Assembly: GCA_009746045.1 (NCBI GenBank)
Contig: RPFO01000313.1
Location: 184,001-248,000, forward strand
Source: Mesostigma viride
Lineage: Eukaryota > Streptophyta > Mesostigmatophyceae > Mesostigmatales > Mesostigmataceae
DNA: 64,000 bases
Direction of reading: 5' to 3'
Part shown: positions 20,149 through 31,758 of the stretch, piece by piece
Layout of the letters: every line of letters begins with the position of its first letter
Position numbering within the stretch: position 1 is the stretch's first letter
Position numbers and translations under genes: made by a program
Notes under the pieces: model-generated
Told to the model about the DNA's origin: nothing
Databases searched by the model: none
The model's input: the letters and a program-made list of their open reading frames with translations, nothing else

Positions 20149-20466
20149 CATGGCTGTGAATTGAATTGAATTGAATTGTAACCGATAACTCCGTTGGGAG
20201 TATATGTAGCACATAACCCTGAGAAGGGGTATATGGCCTATAATACACTCTGGGCTACTTCCTGCAAGGGTAGGGTGTAAACTACACCTGCTCTGGGTGC
20301 ACAAAGTGCACCTGCACACCACGTACGCACTATGACTATCGTAGCACCTAACGAAAGGTGCTGGCCTAGGGGGGAAGAAGATCAGCATGGCTATACAAAG
20401 GCTAGCTAGGGCATGGCTTCTCAGCAGAGAGTAACTCCCTGCATGGGCACAGCATAATTAAATAAA

Positions 20467-20935
20467 GAGTGGCATCTATCCGCTGGCCGGTACTAAGTCG
20501 CCGGCCTGGGCGCCTAGTCAGGTGGGCATCAAAGATTGGTGTCTAGATGCATGCTAGTCGGTGCCTAAGCAAGGTACGGACGCCAGTGCGCGCCGGGACG
20601 GTCAGAGAACCGTCGCCCTCGGTAGCACAGATCCGCTGAGTGCCGGTAGTCTCGGGTTAGAGGCTCGAGCATGCACTATCGGGTAGCCTACCGGTAGTCT
20701 CGGGTTAGAGGCTCGAGCATGCCTTATCGGTTAGCGCCGCGCCGCTGAGCTCCTTGCGGCCTGGCCAGCTGCAAGGGTTCAATAGCAATCAGTGGCGACT
20801 GCCGCGGGCTCAGCCTCCCACAATCGGTTCCCCAAACAACAAAAATCCCGTCTCCATCGCCGGCGTGCTAGCCAGCGGTGAAGGGCATTCAACTTGTATT
20901 CACAGATGAAAGAAGCGCCCATTCCCATGCAAAAA
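20467..20935. repeat. Insertion of unknown origin in the half-LINE 3' UTR, with a 2 x 46-bp tandem repeat
   Basis: Comparison with the intact copy (47358-47800) shows this stretch has no counterpart there. It contains two tandem units of CCGGTAGTCTCGGGTTAGAG type (about 20645-20738). I do not recognise it; a SINE or foldback element is possible. Boundaries are approximate. Confidence 0.4.
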
Positions 20936-21055
20936 GGCATCATCTGGAGTGTGGCACATCATAGGCACACAAGTACATGACTAAAGAGTGCTAAGGCATC
21001 AGCTGGTATAGTGCCTGTAGTAGGCGTACATGTACAAGGCCACTGCTAGGCCTGA

Positions 21056-22530
21056 CTATTCTACCTTACTACTGCTGTATTCCCCTAAGCTGGGGCGTCT
21101 GGAGACGCGGGGGTCGCGGGGGTCGTGGGGGTCGCTTGCCAGGGCTTGTGGCCGACGTAGATGGTCGCCCCCTTCCAGTACACCGGCTTCCCCGCCGCGG
21201 TCAGACTGCCGGAGCTGGAGGTAGGTCGGCCATAGCTCCCGTCGCCGTTGTTGCTGGGCCAGGGTCAAGTCGTCGTCCAAGGTGAAGGGAGTCTTCTCGA
21301 GCCGCTTGCGGCGTCTGAGAAACGAAAGCTAAATTGTCCGATGGACTCTAAAAGATGAGAAGAAGCTGTGGCGCCCCTGCCTTACCCCGCGTGCGGGGAA
21401 GGCGGTGGGCGACCAGCTTGATCTCTCCATGAGAAGGCCCATGCGATCAAGGATTTTGCTCTCAAACGCACGTGCAAGCTTCTGGGAATTCTCACCTTCC
21501 GCCATGTCGAAGTTCTTGACGATGACGTTAAGGCTGCGTTTGGCGAGCTCGGCCTCCTCTCGGAGGTCAAACGTCTGCTGCTGTAGCTGTGCTGTGACGG
21601 CGGACGGTGGTGGAGGTGGTGGAGGTGGTGTGCTGCTTAAGCATGTCCACCATGCAGGTCAGGATGGGAGGATCGAGCATCACCAGCCAGGCCAGCTGGC
21701 TTGGCGGCAATGTCCTTCACCGCCTGGGCGGTGATGCCTGCGGTGTTTTGCAGGCATCCGATGGCGATGGCATTGTCCTGGAGGCGCTGGTCGATGTCGC
21801 GGAGCTGGGCGGTGATGGAGTCGGTGGAGGGGGTGGGGTGGGGGGGGGGGGAGGCGAGGAGGGGGGAGGTGGAGGTGGGGATGGCGGGGAGCTCAGCAGC
21901 CAGCGTGCGGCCCATAGCTGTCACATCTGCAGCTAGGGGCGTCACGTGCTGTGAAATGGCTTCTTGAAGATGGAGGAGGAACTGGTGGATTCGGTCAAGG
22001 GGGAGGGGACCCAGAGGTCATCGGCAGAGCGCTTAAGGATGGAAAAGAGAGCGGCGAGCTGAAGGCGAGGGCGAGACCAGCCGGGCAGGTGGTCAGGTCC
22101 GCGGTGGGAAAACTGGCCGTCAACTCCATTGCGGAGGCGATAATGGTCGTGGAGGCGCTGGCACAGGGCCAGCAGCGAGGCGTGTGACCCGTAAAACACG
22201 AGCTCCAGTATCTTGATGGGTGGCATTTCGAAATAGCTGGGTCTGTCGACGTCAAAGGTGGAAAATAAGCTGTCGACGCCAAAGTCAAAGGTGGAAAATA
22301 ACCTGTCGACGCCAAAGTCGCGCTCAGACCAGCTAAGTTCGGCTGGGCGGCTGCGCTTGGGCTCAGGCGAGGCAGAGGGCGAGGCATTAAGCCCGGGAGG
22401 AAGCTGGGCGACCACCAGTGTGCGACTAGTGTCACCGCTGCCTGCCGGACCTGAGGGCGAAGCTGCAGCCGGTGCTGCAGACGTATTTTCAGGGCTTTAA
22501 TAGCGCAGCCGCCAGGCTGCGTTGCGTAGA
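21056..22530 (-). pseudogene. LINE ORF1-like protein, broken
   Basis: Fragments in several frames match the intact ORF1 at 45985-47358: N-terminal Ser/Pro-rich part (PSASPEPKRSRP, 22300-22400), coiled-coil region (RDIDQRLQDNAIAIGCLQNT, about 21780), RRM-like part (about 21400-21570) and C-terminal part (DDDLTLAQQQRRRELWPTYL, about 21200-21280). A 33-bp tandem duplication (GGTGGAAAATAA...) lies at about 22250-22320. Multiple shifts make it non-functional. Confidence 0.7.
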
Positions 22531-22708
22531 GGAGCGTTTGCTCGTCATATATTGCGTAATAGCTTCAGAAAATTATATCAGCGTGTGCGTCTTAGAAAGA
22601 CAAAGCGATTGTGATATTCACAGCCGAATTTGGTGCCCAAACGTGAAAGTTATGAGCGCCGCCGTCAGTCATGGCTACCTCGTGGCTCGTGGCTCGTATC
22701 ATGCTGTG

Positions 22709-23525
22709 AAGGGCTCTCATTTTTCCCACTGCGTTGTACTGCGTTGTGTTTGTGATACTAATGAAAAAAAGCTCCAGTGCTAATGAAAAAAAGCTCCAGT
22801 GGCCCAATGGGCCTGAGTTTTGTTCCACAGAGCCTGCATATGTTGCCCATAGCTCGTGCAAGAAGCCATTTTTTTTTTCATGAACCATTTGTGAATAAGC
22901 ACATGACTTGTGACCTAGGGTCAACAAATCACAGTCATGGTCAGACCCCCCTGTATTCAAACCAGTGTATCTCTCTAATGAATTAGCATTTTGTAGGTCT
23001 GAGTAGCTCAAAAAATCCTTTGATTTATGGGCTTTCAGGAAAGTATACACATGACTATGAAAAAAAAAATTCCTAGATGTTATGACGTGTTCTATAAATA
23101 GCTCACAACGCAGTATTAAAGTTAATTAATTAATTAATAGACACGTGACTGCGTCACGTGAGCATATGTCCTCAGTGGGAGGGGAACATGGGATGGGGAC
23201 GCAGTATATCGCGTTCTAAAAAAAAAACACGGGATCATAAATAATTCATCTATTCAAACGCCATACGAAACTCATGCCCTCACAAAGGACGCGTATTAAT
23301 TAATTACTTAATTAGACTCGTGCTCCCGTTGGGGAGTCACGGAGCATTAACCCCGACGCATATAACATGATAGTTGTATGATAGTTTCATTCTTGGAGGA
23401 TCTCATCATAGTTCCCACTAACAACTATGATAACAACACCAAGCAAACATTGTCATGAGATAAAACTGATACCTCGGACCCTGGTATCAATCGCCTCACG
23501 TAGTCAACCAACTATTCCTGGACAC
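22709..23525. other. AT-rich spacer with short tandem motifs
   Basis: No gene is seen. It contains a tandem duplication of CTAATGAAAAAAAGCTCCAG (about 22758-22801), runs of TTAA/TTAATTAA (23120-23140, 23295-23315), and an inverted CACGTGACTGCGTCACGTG (23142-23160). Confidence 0.4.
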
Positions 23526-23535
23526 ATGGCGCACC

Positions 23536-24936
23536 TTTTTGCGGGATAGCGGGATGGTTGCTGTCAACTGCCACTTCCAACGTCCCTCACAGGACTTGGT
23601 CACTTTTCGTGGCCCTAACGGCCATCAGGCCTGTTTGGACTACGTGGTGGTACGGCAGCCCAGGTGCACCTCGGTTCTGGACACCCGAGTTTTTGACACG
23701 CCCACGGTGTGCTCTGACCACCGGTTGGTGCGCGCGACCATTCGGCTCCGGTTCCACGTCCCCGCGCGCCGCGCCCCAGTGGTCCGCCCTGACTGGTCTG
23801 CTCTACGCCCGGTCCGGGGAGATCCTGAGGACTGGACGGACGCCGAGCACGAGCGGAACCGGTGCCGACGGGAGTACCTGTCGGCCCTGGGCGCCCGGGC
23901 GGACGTCGACGAGCTGGACAAGGGTGCCCCCGACGCCGCCATTTTTGCGGGTTTTGCGACCCGTGCCCCGCTGCTGGCAGCCCGGCACCTGCCGGCCATG
24001 CCCCGCCGCCGCCCCGGCCCGCTCTACCGCCAGGACCCCAAGGTCTTGGCCGCCCGGCACCGCCTCAAGCGTAACCAGGACCCGCTGAAGAAACCAGTGC
24101 TCAAGGCCGCCCTCGTGGAGGCCTACGAGCACGCTCAGGACGCGGAGGCGGCCCAGTGCATCGCGGATGCCAAGGCCTGCCAGGCTCGCAACCAGGGCAA
24201 GGACATGTGGTACCACCTCGACCGGCTCGGCGGCCGGCGGCAGCGCACCCCGGTGGAGCACACGGGGGACGGCACGGCGCCGGTCAGCCTTGACCGCTGG
24301 TTGGTGGCCCACAATGTTTCCTTGACCGGTGGGGCTCGCGCCCCCCCCCCGCCGCTTCACCCCGAGACGGCCGCCCGCCTCAGGGTTGCCGGACCCCCGG
24401 CGCCGCCGCCAGCGCCCCCCTCCTCGGCCGCGGACTACCAAGTCCCCGCCTTGCAGGAGGGCTGCCTTGCCACTGACGACGTCGTCCACCCCTTCACTTT
24501 GAAGGAATTGGACGGCGCCCTTGCTCGCCTGCGGTACGATGCGGCGGTCGGTGCCGACCACCTTTCTGCTGAGCTGCTGAAGACCCCTGATCCGGCGGTT
24601 AGGGATCTTCTGCTGGCATTCTGCAACCGTGTCCTGCTTTCTGACGAGCCTCCGCCTGCTGAGTGGCAGACGGCCATCCGCGTCATGCTGTACAAGAAGG
24701 GCTCTGCTGCTGACCCCGGTAACTACCGGGGTGTCTGCCTCCAGAGCGCCGCGCTGAAAGTCTTCATGCGCATGATGCTGCACAGGCTCCGCGCCGCGCT
24801 GGACCCACACCTGGGTGAGTCTCAGATGGGTTTCCGTCGTGGTCGTAACACTGTCATGGCTGTGTTTGTCGCGCGCCGGTTGATGGAGGAGGTGCGTCGC
24901 CTTCCCCCTGACAGTTTGCCGCTGGTCTTCATTTTG
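23536..24936 (+). pseudogene. LINE ORF2: endonuclease C-terminus and RT fingers/palm
   Basis: The opening (NCHFQRPSQDLVTFRGPNGH ... LDYVVVRQP ... CSDHRLVRATI) is the end of an APE-type endonuclease, with the SDH motif that nicks target DNA. After a linker the RT begins (ELDGALARLRYDAAVGADHL, WQTAIRVMLYKKG, PGNYRGVCLQ, GFRRGRNT). At about 24930-24936 a one-base shift moves the frame; the next piece reads VDYIKAFDTVLWEAL, the first catalytic Asp region. It is GC-rich compared with its flanks. Confidence 0.8.
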
Positions 24937-25231
24937 TTGACTATATCAAGGCCTTTGACACGGTCCTCTGGGAGGCTCTTTGGGCCATCCTAGCTCTGGA
25001 TCGAGTGCCACCTGCGTTTATTGCTGCCATTCGCCGACTGTATGAGGGCTCACAGGCAGTAGTTCCGACTGCGGAAGGCACCACCCCACCATTCCCCCTT
25101 CACCACGGGGTGTGGCAAGGTTGTGTCCTGTCCCCATACCTGTTCATTATTGTCGTGGATCACGTCATGCGCCGAGCACGTGCGCGCTTTACTGCTCTTA
25201 AGGGGTTCGAGCCAGGCTTGGACATCCTTAA
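24936..25231 (+). pseudogene. LINE RT middle segment up to the TTAA insertion
   Basis: It holds DYIKAFDTV (catalytic block A), an RRLYEGSQAVV segment, HHGVWQGCVLSPYLFIIVVD (block B) and ends in GFEPGLDIL at the TTAA. The reading frame continues at 26955 on the far side of the inserted element. Confidence 0.8.
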
Positions 25232-26950
25232 CACGTCGTTTGTAACCACACCTATTTTTAGGACTGAGTTCAACTCAGTCCTAATTTTAGGACTGAGTTT
25301 TAGGGTTTTGTAGAAAATTCACCCAAGTCAGAATGTTTGGCAAAAAAATTCTCTCAAAATTTATTCAAATACTACGTGAAAAGATCTTTCTGGGACATAT
25401 TTTTGCGATTTTTTTGGATTTGATTTGGACGGTCAAATGTACGGTCAAAGTACAGGTGGTAAGGGTACTTTTTCACGTGAAACGCGAGTTCCGGAAATGC
25501 TCGACCTAGCCATGGCGGCTTGCGCCCATGCACGCAGTTTACGTTTTGGGACGATATAGCTGGCCAAACTCAGGAAATAGATTTTATATATCCTAGAGAT
25601 GATACAAGTTAATTTTCAGCTCGCGGGGATGCGATTTACTAGGTGTCGGCACCGTTCTTGCTGGAAAAAGCTGTGATCAGGCAGGTCGACGGAATTGATT
25701 ACTACAACTGCTTTCCGGCGCAATTCGAAGGGTTTATAGGTTTCTTTCTACTTTTTATCATGCATGGTCATAGCATTGACTTAGTGGCAGTATAGATTTG
25801 ATGATTTCGACCACTCTGTCACGTCATGGTGTGTGTGCCGCAAAGTGCCACTTTTGCATGCACCGCCTGGGCCAAGGTAACGCCAGCCATGCCAGGTAAA
25901 GCCGGAATATCGTTGTCTCATCGTTTCTTGATGTTCGTACATGAGTTTAAGCTTGCGAGGTGTTGCCAGTTTCGAGTCTTGATGCTCTTTCTTGACCGTT
26001 GCCTGCCCCTCTCCAAAACCCCCTTTTTAGATGATGTTGCCAGGCATTTGCCTTGCCCTGGTGTAGTTGTGCAGGGTTTTAGGCGCTTAATGGGTGTAAA
26101 CACCTTCATAGATGTTAGTTATTCTTTTGCTACGTTCATACTGCATAATTGTGTGGCCATGGGCTTCGTCAAGGGTGCTTTCGAGCTTATATGGGTGAGT
26201 GAAAAATCTTGGAGGTAAACCACTGTCATCATGTGCCAGCAAGTATGTTGGCCATGCCATGGCCAGGAAAAACAGTTTTATCCATGTCCATTCTTGTTAG
26301 AGACACTTGAAATATGCTTAACCTGCCCAGTACATTGGTGGTTAACACACACAAAAAAACCTTTCGTGGGTAGGCATCCAAACCCATTCCCTACGTGCTT
26401 GCATAGGCTCTTGCACATTAGAAGGTATAATATAACTGCAATATGATGATGCAAGCATGTTGTCCTATTATGCTGGAAGGGAAATGAGCTGATTGGCATG
26501 GTTGGTGGCCACGGTGGTGTGTAGTACGACCGCACTCCCATGCTAGCATTTTGCTACCAAGGCCCAGTCCTATTTATAGGACTGGCAGTGTTTTGCATGT
26601 TTCAGGCAGTGCCAGTGGCCGAATTGAGTCCAGTTTTTTGCCACAGTTCAAGAACTCTATTATCTACATGCCTATGATTTTTAATAGTGAATATGGATTT
26701 TATTGGATTTTACACACTCGTGTTTCCACAGAAAATTTCAAAATCGCGAGTAAGGGTTGAGACTCATGTATAATTTTACATGATTTGGTCAACATATGAT
26801 TTTTTAAGCATATGCCCAAGCATTAGCATGATATTGAGTGCTATGATGCATATCAAACATATGGGGTACCCCCCCCCCCTTACCGCCACATGATCTCAAA
26901 GATGGTATACTCAGTCCTATTTTTAGGACTGAGTAATTACAAACGACGTG
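25232..26950. mobile_element. TTAA-flanked non-autonomous DNA element, copy 2 (1719 bp), inside LINE RT
   Basis: The ends are CACGTCGTTTGTAA and TTACAAACGACGTG, flanked by TTAA at 25228-25231 and 26951-26954. It has the same length and layout as copy 1 at 5896-7614, including ACTCAGTCCT/AGGACTGAGT hairpins near both ends and the CCATGGCGGCTTGCG block at about 25510. Removing it with one TTAA puts the RT frame back in register, so the ends are exact. It arrived after the LINE. Confidence 0.9.
25826..26218 (+). CDS. ORF shared by two copies of the TTAA element (130 aa, doubtful)
   Basis: Counterpart of 6489-6878, starting MVCVPQSATF and ending near SEKSWR. No domain is recognised. It is conserved in position and length, but substitutions look unconstrained by eye. 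Confidence 0.2.
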   Translation: MVCVPQSATFACTAWAKVTPAMPGKAGISLSHRFLMFVHEFKLARCCQFRVLMLFLDRCLPLSKTPFLDDVARHLPCPGVVVQGFRRLMGVNTFIDVSYSFATFILHNCVAMGFVKGAFELIWVSEKSWR

Positions 26951-26954
26951 TTAA

Positions 26955-27867
26955 CGAGAAAGAGCACGGCGGGGTTGAACCTGGCTACCGCCTGGCCGAC
27001 CTGATTTATGCGGATGACACCACCCTCATCGCGCGCCCCGAGCACATTCAGACCTGGCTGGACTGTCTGGGCCTGGAGGCGAGGGCGGTGGGGTTGGAGA
27101 TTAGTGTCAAAACTGAGGCGATGGTGATTGGGGCCTCCAGTACACCGCCGCTGCCGCGCCTCCTCGACGGGACGACGGTCCCGTTCCGCAATCGCTTCAA
27201 ACTGCTGGGGAGTTGGCTCCCTGACACCGCCGACGATGTGGACACCCGCATCGGCCTGGCCTGGGCTAGGCTTCATTCGCTCAACACCTACTGGCGCTCC
27301 AAGGGCCTGGGCGAGCACCGCAAGCGCATGCTCTTCAAGGTCCTCGTCCTCACGGTGCTCACGTATGGCGCCGAGGCCTGGACACTCACACCCACACTGG
27401 CAGCTAGGCTAGACGGCACAGTTTACAGGATGCTCCGACAGGTCCTGAACGTAGGGTTTTCCAGGCGACCATCATCAGAGTCTTTGTATCAGGGCATGCC
27501 TCGTATTTCGGACGAGATTAGACAGCATAGGATAGCATTTGTAGGACACCTTGCTCGCACCAGCCAGGTCGACACCGCCCTTGGTCTGGCAGGCCCCCAG
27601 CGGCTTGGCCAGCCAGGGCGGCACATTCTGACCTGGCCTGGCCCCAAGGGCATTGCCAAAAAGGTCGGGAAACATGTCACGAACTACGTACAGATGTTGC
27701 TGGATGACCTACTGGTCCCAGCCCAGTTTGAATACCGCATCCACTCTCTCTCCCTTCTTTGGACTGCCATTCAGAACAAGACGCGGTGGAAGAAGATTGT
27801 CAAGGCTCACACGCCCGACCCTGTGGGCAAGCCACCTCCCCCCAAGAGGAGGCGTTTTGATGAGTAG
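26955..27867 (+). pseudogene. LINE RT C-terminal part
   Basis: Continues the RT after the TTAA element. It starts NEKEHGGVEPGYRLADL, then YADDTTLIA, the xADD catalytic box of non-LTR RTs, then the thumb and the C-terminal region with YGAEAWTLT and QHRIAFVGHLAR, as usual in LINE ORF2. It ends in a basic PPPPKRRRFDE tail. The segment is open to its natural stop. The clade is not resolvable by eye; L1-like or RTE-like are both possible. Confidence 0.8.
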
Positions 27868-28175
27868 GGTAGTTAGGATTTTTCTAGACTAGCTAGATTA
27901 GCGTTAGGTTAGTTCGATTACGCGGCTCTCCCCACTCCACCACCCATCAAGGAATATGTGCTACATGATCTCCCAACGGAGGCATGTTATAATTTAATTT
28001 AATTTAATTTTAATGGCGCACCAGCCACGAGCCAAGAGCCACGAGGTAGCCATGGCTGACGGCGGAGCTCATAACTTTCACGTTTGAGCACCAAATTTAG
28101 CCGTGAATATCACTATCGCTTCGTCTTTCTAAGACGCACATGCCGGTAGAATTTTCCGACTCTATTACGCAATAC

Positions 28176-29514
28176 ATGACGAGCAAACGCCCCTCGACGC
28201 AACGCAGTTTGGCGGATGCGCTCGCCTTTAACAATGCGGCAGCTGAGGCTGCCGCTACGCCATATCCGGCAGGCAGCGGTGACACTAGTCGTGCACTGGT
28301 GGTCGCCCAGCAACCTCCCGGCCTCCATGCCTCGCCATCGGCATCGCCAGACCCTAAACGCGCCTGCTCAGCCGACAAAACAGGAGGGTCTTCACGCCCC
28401 TCGGAACCGCGCTTTCGGCTCAAACCTTTCCAGGTCGATGATCACGACTGGACCAACATGTCTCCGTCCGATGCTCTGGACTGCATCTTCTACGGGGACT
28501 ACGCCTCGCTTTACGACCTGTGCATCCGTCTCCACGCCACCGGACGCCTCCTCGTCACCGAAGGCCGTCGCTGGCACAACGTCAGCATGGTTTTCGGCTC
28601 CCCCCGCCCCGACCTCCAGCGTGCCATCCTCAACTCCCTTCTCCAGCGCTCTGACGGCAAGATCTGGGCTCCATCCATCTCCGCCCCCACCCTCCGTTCC
28701 ATCCTCATGGAAGCCTTCCAGCAGCACGTGACCCCCCTTGCTGCTGACGTCGCAGCAATCGGTGGCCCGCTGGCTGCTGAACTTCCTCACCTCACCGCCA
28801 CCTCCACTGCCATTTCCGCCTCCACTGCCGACATCAAAGCCCAGCTCCTCGACCTCGACCAACGCCTTCACGCCACCGCCACCGCCCTTGAGAGCTTGCA
28901 TGACACCGCCGGCCTCACCGCCCAGGCGGTAAAGGACATCGCCGCCCAGCTGGCGCCTGCTGGCCCGGCCGGCGATGCTCCCTCCACCTGGGCGGACTTG
29001 CTTAAGCAGCACACCACCTCCACCACGTCCACCATCACGGCACAACTCAAGCAACAAGCCCTCGACCTTCGTGAGGAAGCCGACATCGCCCAGGCTGCGC
29101 AGCCACAATGTCATCGTCAAGCACTTCGACCAGCCGGCAGGTGAGACCTCCACGAGCCTTCTTGAGGCATTTAAGCACGACATTTTTGCCCCCATGCTAC
29201 TCACTGGTGAGCTGGACATGTCGGCTGTCCGCCTCCCCCGCGCGCGGGGGAAGGCTGGCACGGCACCCGTGCTCCTCACCTTTAAGTACATGGCGGACAA
29301 GCTGTCGTTCCTTAAATGCCGCAAGAACCTCTCGAGGACTCGCTTCACGCTGGACGACGACTTGACCCTGGCCCAGCAACAGCGGCGACGCGAGCTATGG
29401 CCGACCTACCTTAAGCTCCGGCAGAGCGCAAGGGGGAAGCCGGTATACTGGAGGGGGGCGGTCATCCACGTTGACCACAAGCCCTGGCAGGCCCCCCCTG
29501 CCACCTCAGACTAG
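28176..29514 (+). pseudogene. LINE ORF1 protein, one frameshift
   Basis: The start MTSKRPSTQRS corresponds to the start of the intact copy at 45985. An N-terminal Ser/Pro-rich part, a middle with coiled-coil (LLDLDQRLHATATALESL) and a C-terminal RRM-like plus basic domain (RLPRARGKAG, DDDLTLAQQQRRRELWPTYL) resemble L1 ORF1p. The frame changes near 29098 (between REEADIAQ and HNVIVKHF). Apart from this it is open to a stop at 29514. The protein would bind RNA of the element. Confidence 0.75.
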
Positions 29515-29923
29515 GGAATATATACCAGTGGTGTAGATTAGTCAGGCTTAGCCTAGCATGTGGCCCACGCGCATGTGCGTCCATAATGGCCCCCATGGAT
29601 GATGCCTTCAGAATTTAGCCAAGCCCTGCCTATAATGGGACCCCCATGGATGTCGCATTAAGAATTTAGCCATGCTATGCCATGCAGAGAGATGCTCTCT
29701 GTCGAGAAGCCATGCCCTAGCTCTTGTATAGCCATGACGATCTTCCCCCACATGACATACTCCCCCTTAGCTGGGCATAGTGTGAAGATCATGAGGGTGC
29801 AGGTGCCCTGGTGCACCTAGAGCAAGTATTGCTTACATTCCCACCCTTGCAGGAAGTAGCCCAGAATGCCATATGCCCCTTCTCAGGGATATGTGCTACA
29901 TGTACTCCCAACAGAGTTATTTT

Positions 29924-30255
29924 CTGATTTGGCACGCCGCAAAGGTGAAAACCATTTGCGTTCAGTGCCGGTCCGCGGAAAACGCGGAAAAACGCGATCT
30001 GCAAATGAATCCAGGCCGGAATCGAATTGGGGACCTCTTGCACCAACCTGACGATAGGACGGACGTCTCCGGATCCTAGGGCATCGCCAACTGACACCTA
30101 CAGTCATCCGCAAAAGTTCTCCTTTCTGGGGAGTGATGCAAGCCTTTCGGATTTGACCAGTACTAGATAAATCATTCGAGATCTGTATGTAGGAGTACTA
30201 CACACGTGTCTGCACGCGAGACTTGTTCAGTCTCGCACCGTGAGACGGGCTGAAC
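29924..30255 (-). repeat. SINE-like repeat, copy 1
   Basis: About 330 bp, on the minus strand starting GTTCAGCCCGTCTCACGG, a hairpin, and ending ...GCCAAATCAG. It contains a tRNA B-box-like CAATTCGATTCCGG (about 30010-30025, minus strand). Near-identical to copies at 30317-30655 and 42345-42675. Confidence 0.7.
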
Positions 30256-30316
30256 ACGGCTGGAACCTTCTTGAGAAGGGGGCGTAGCCGGTACTATCGA
30301 AATCAGCCAAGCGTAT

Positions 30317-30655
30317 ATTCTGATGTGGCACGCCGCAAAGGTGAAAACCATTTGCGTTCAGTGCCGGTCCGCGGAAAACGCGGAAAAACGCGATCTGCAA
30401 ATGAATCCAGGCCGGAATCGAATTGGGGACCTCTCGCACCAATTTTGCTGACGATAGGACGGACGTCTCCGGATCCTAGGGCATCGCCAACTGACACCTA
30501 CAGTCATCCGCAAAAGTTCTCCTTTCCGGGGAGTGATGCAAGCCTTTCGGATTTGACCAGTACTAGATAAATCATTCGAGATCTGTATGTAGGAGTACTA
30601 CACACGTGTCTGCACGCGAGACTTGTTCAGTCTCGCACCGTGAGACGGGCTGAAC
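30317..30655 (-). repeat. SINE-like repeat, copy 2
   Basis: Same orientation as copy 1 and separated from it by 61 bp. The pair shares one flanking duplication (AGAGTTAT), which suggests insertion of a dimer or of one copy into the other's end. Confidence 0.7.
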
Positions 30656-30691
30656 TGAGAGTTATGTTTCTAATTAATTAATGGCGCACCA

Positions 30692-31754
30692 ATGTCGTGC
30701 AAGGACCCCTGGGCACTGCCATCGGCAGGCACATAAGTTATCAATGAGACAACCAGCGCAGGCCAGAAATCGGGAGAATCCGGACCATGGTAGCTCGAGC
30801 CTGCCGTTATCTTGTCCGCGTGTTCGAGTCGTTCAGGATGATGAAGATGAATGGTGATGGAAATGTGTATCCTTGTGCATTGAAATTATGGCTGGCTTAC
30901 GTGTAGAGCGACTAGATGACCTAGACGGTGGGGCCGGAAACAGCATGCTTGATCAGGGCGTGTGTTTCGAGCTTAACTGGCCGGGAGTGTCTAGTGGTGA
31001 GCACCATTGCTGCGATCGCTCTCCCACCATTTACGAGGAAATACCCGCAAATGGAAAACCACTGGAAAGGTCTAGCAAGTCAGTCATCACGTTAGCCATG
31101 CCATGATTCCAAACGTCCAAGAACTGCACACAGTGCAAAGGCAAAAAGCCGGAGGACAGCACTTTCAAATGTGCGGCGGGAACCAAAAGCCTGCGTATGC
31201 CAGAAAACATCGTGTTGCTGCAGCGACGCGACGATGTGGACAACGAATCCAGTGCTAAGCTCGGAACGGCCGCAAAGGAGATCTGGCATCACAGGGTTCA
31301 GATGTGCGGAGATACTGTGCGATCCAGCCGGTCCACGACCTGTTTGTAGAGCTTGTGTTATCGCCATCTTACTAAGCATGACCAGCATTGTCATTCTGGG
31401 TTTAAAAAAAAGCAGACGACAATAATGGCCTCAGCCTTGCCAGCAAAATATCCATGATCACCACAGGTAACGATGCTATTGTCCCAAATTTATGCCAGAC
31501 CTGCCTGTGCACTGATGACAGGGTAACCTCTACCCCTACATGTCATGAGCAAGGCAAAAGAGAGGAACCGTGTCAACTGGCCACCAGCCCAGCTGCCCCG
31601 GTCTCTGGTTGCAAGGTAGGGCGGTCATCCAGACAACCCAACCGTAGGGCATGCTGATGCCTGTGCCTGTCTTGTGCTATTAGCACTGACCCGTTCAACA
31701 GACAGCAGTAGTGGAGGATACCTCAATGCCAGGCATCGTGATGTCACACTCCTC
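30692..31754. other. Spacer, no gene recognised
   Basis: Original flank of the LINE insertion followed by sequence with only short ORFs on both strands. Nothing in it resembles a known gene, RNA or repeat. Confidence 0.5.
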
Positions 31755-31758
31755 TTAA

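Larger units (their letters stand above)
20159..22699 (-). mobile_element. ORF1-only LINE (half-LINE), decayed copy
   Basis: On the minus strand it begins with the same 5' sequence as the copies at 28024 and 45827 (ACGAGCCACGAGCCACGAGG) and ends with the same 3' unit: TATGTGCTACATATACTCCC, then a run of AATTC-type repeats (20159-20180). An approximate target duplication CATG(G)CTGTG flanks it (20149-20158, 22700-22708). It is longer than the intact copy because about 470 bp of foreign sequence sits in the 3' UTR. There is no RT. Confidence 0.75.
23536..28012 (+). mobile_element. 5'-truncated LINE with endonuclease and RT, interrupted by a TTAA element
   Basis: The 10-bp sequence ATGGCGCACC lies directly before it (23526-23535) and directly after its tail (28013-28022), and reads as the target duplication. 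The tail is TTATAATTTAATTTAATTTA, a simple-repeat tail in place of poly(A). The 5' end falls inside the endonuclease domain, as usual for incomplete reverse transcription. The body is split by the element at 25232-26950. Confidence 0.8.
28024..30677 (+). mobile_element. ORF1-only LINE (half-LINE), second copy, with SINE pair in its tail
   Basis: It is flanked by a 14-bp duplication TTAATGGCGCACCA (28010-28023, 30678-30691), so it landed at the tail junction of the RT-bearing LINE. 5' end GCCACGAGCC...; ORF1 with one frameshift; 3' UTR ending ATGTGCTACATGTACTCCCA then GAGTTAT. Here two SINE-like copies are inserted (AGAGTTAT repeated at 29913-29920 and 30658-30665), after which the tail resumes with AATTAATTAAT. 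There is no endonuclease or RT. Confidence 0.85.

Noticed and set aside
23803-24810. 335-codon minus ORF opposite the LINE RT
   Set aside because: Antisense shadow of a GC-rich coding strand; no motif, and the plus frame is clearly RT.
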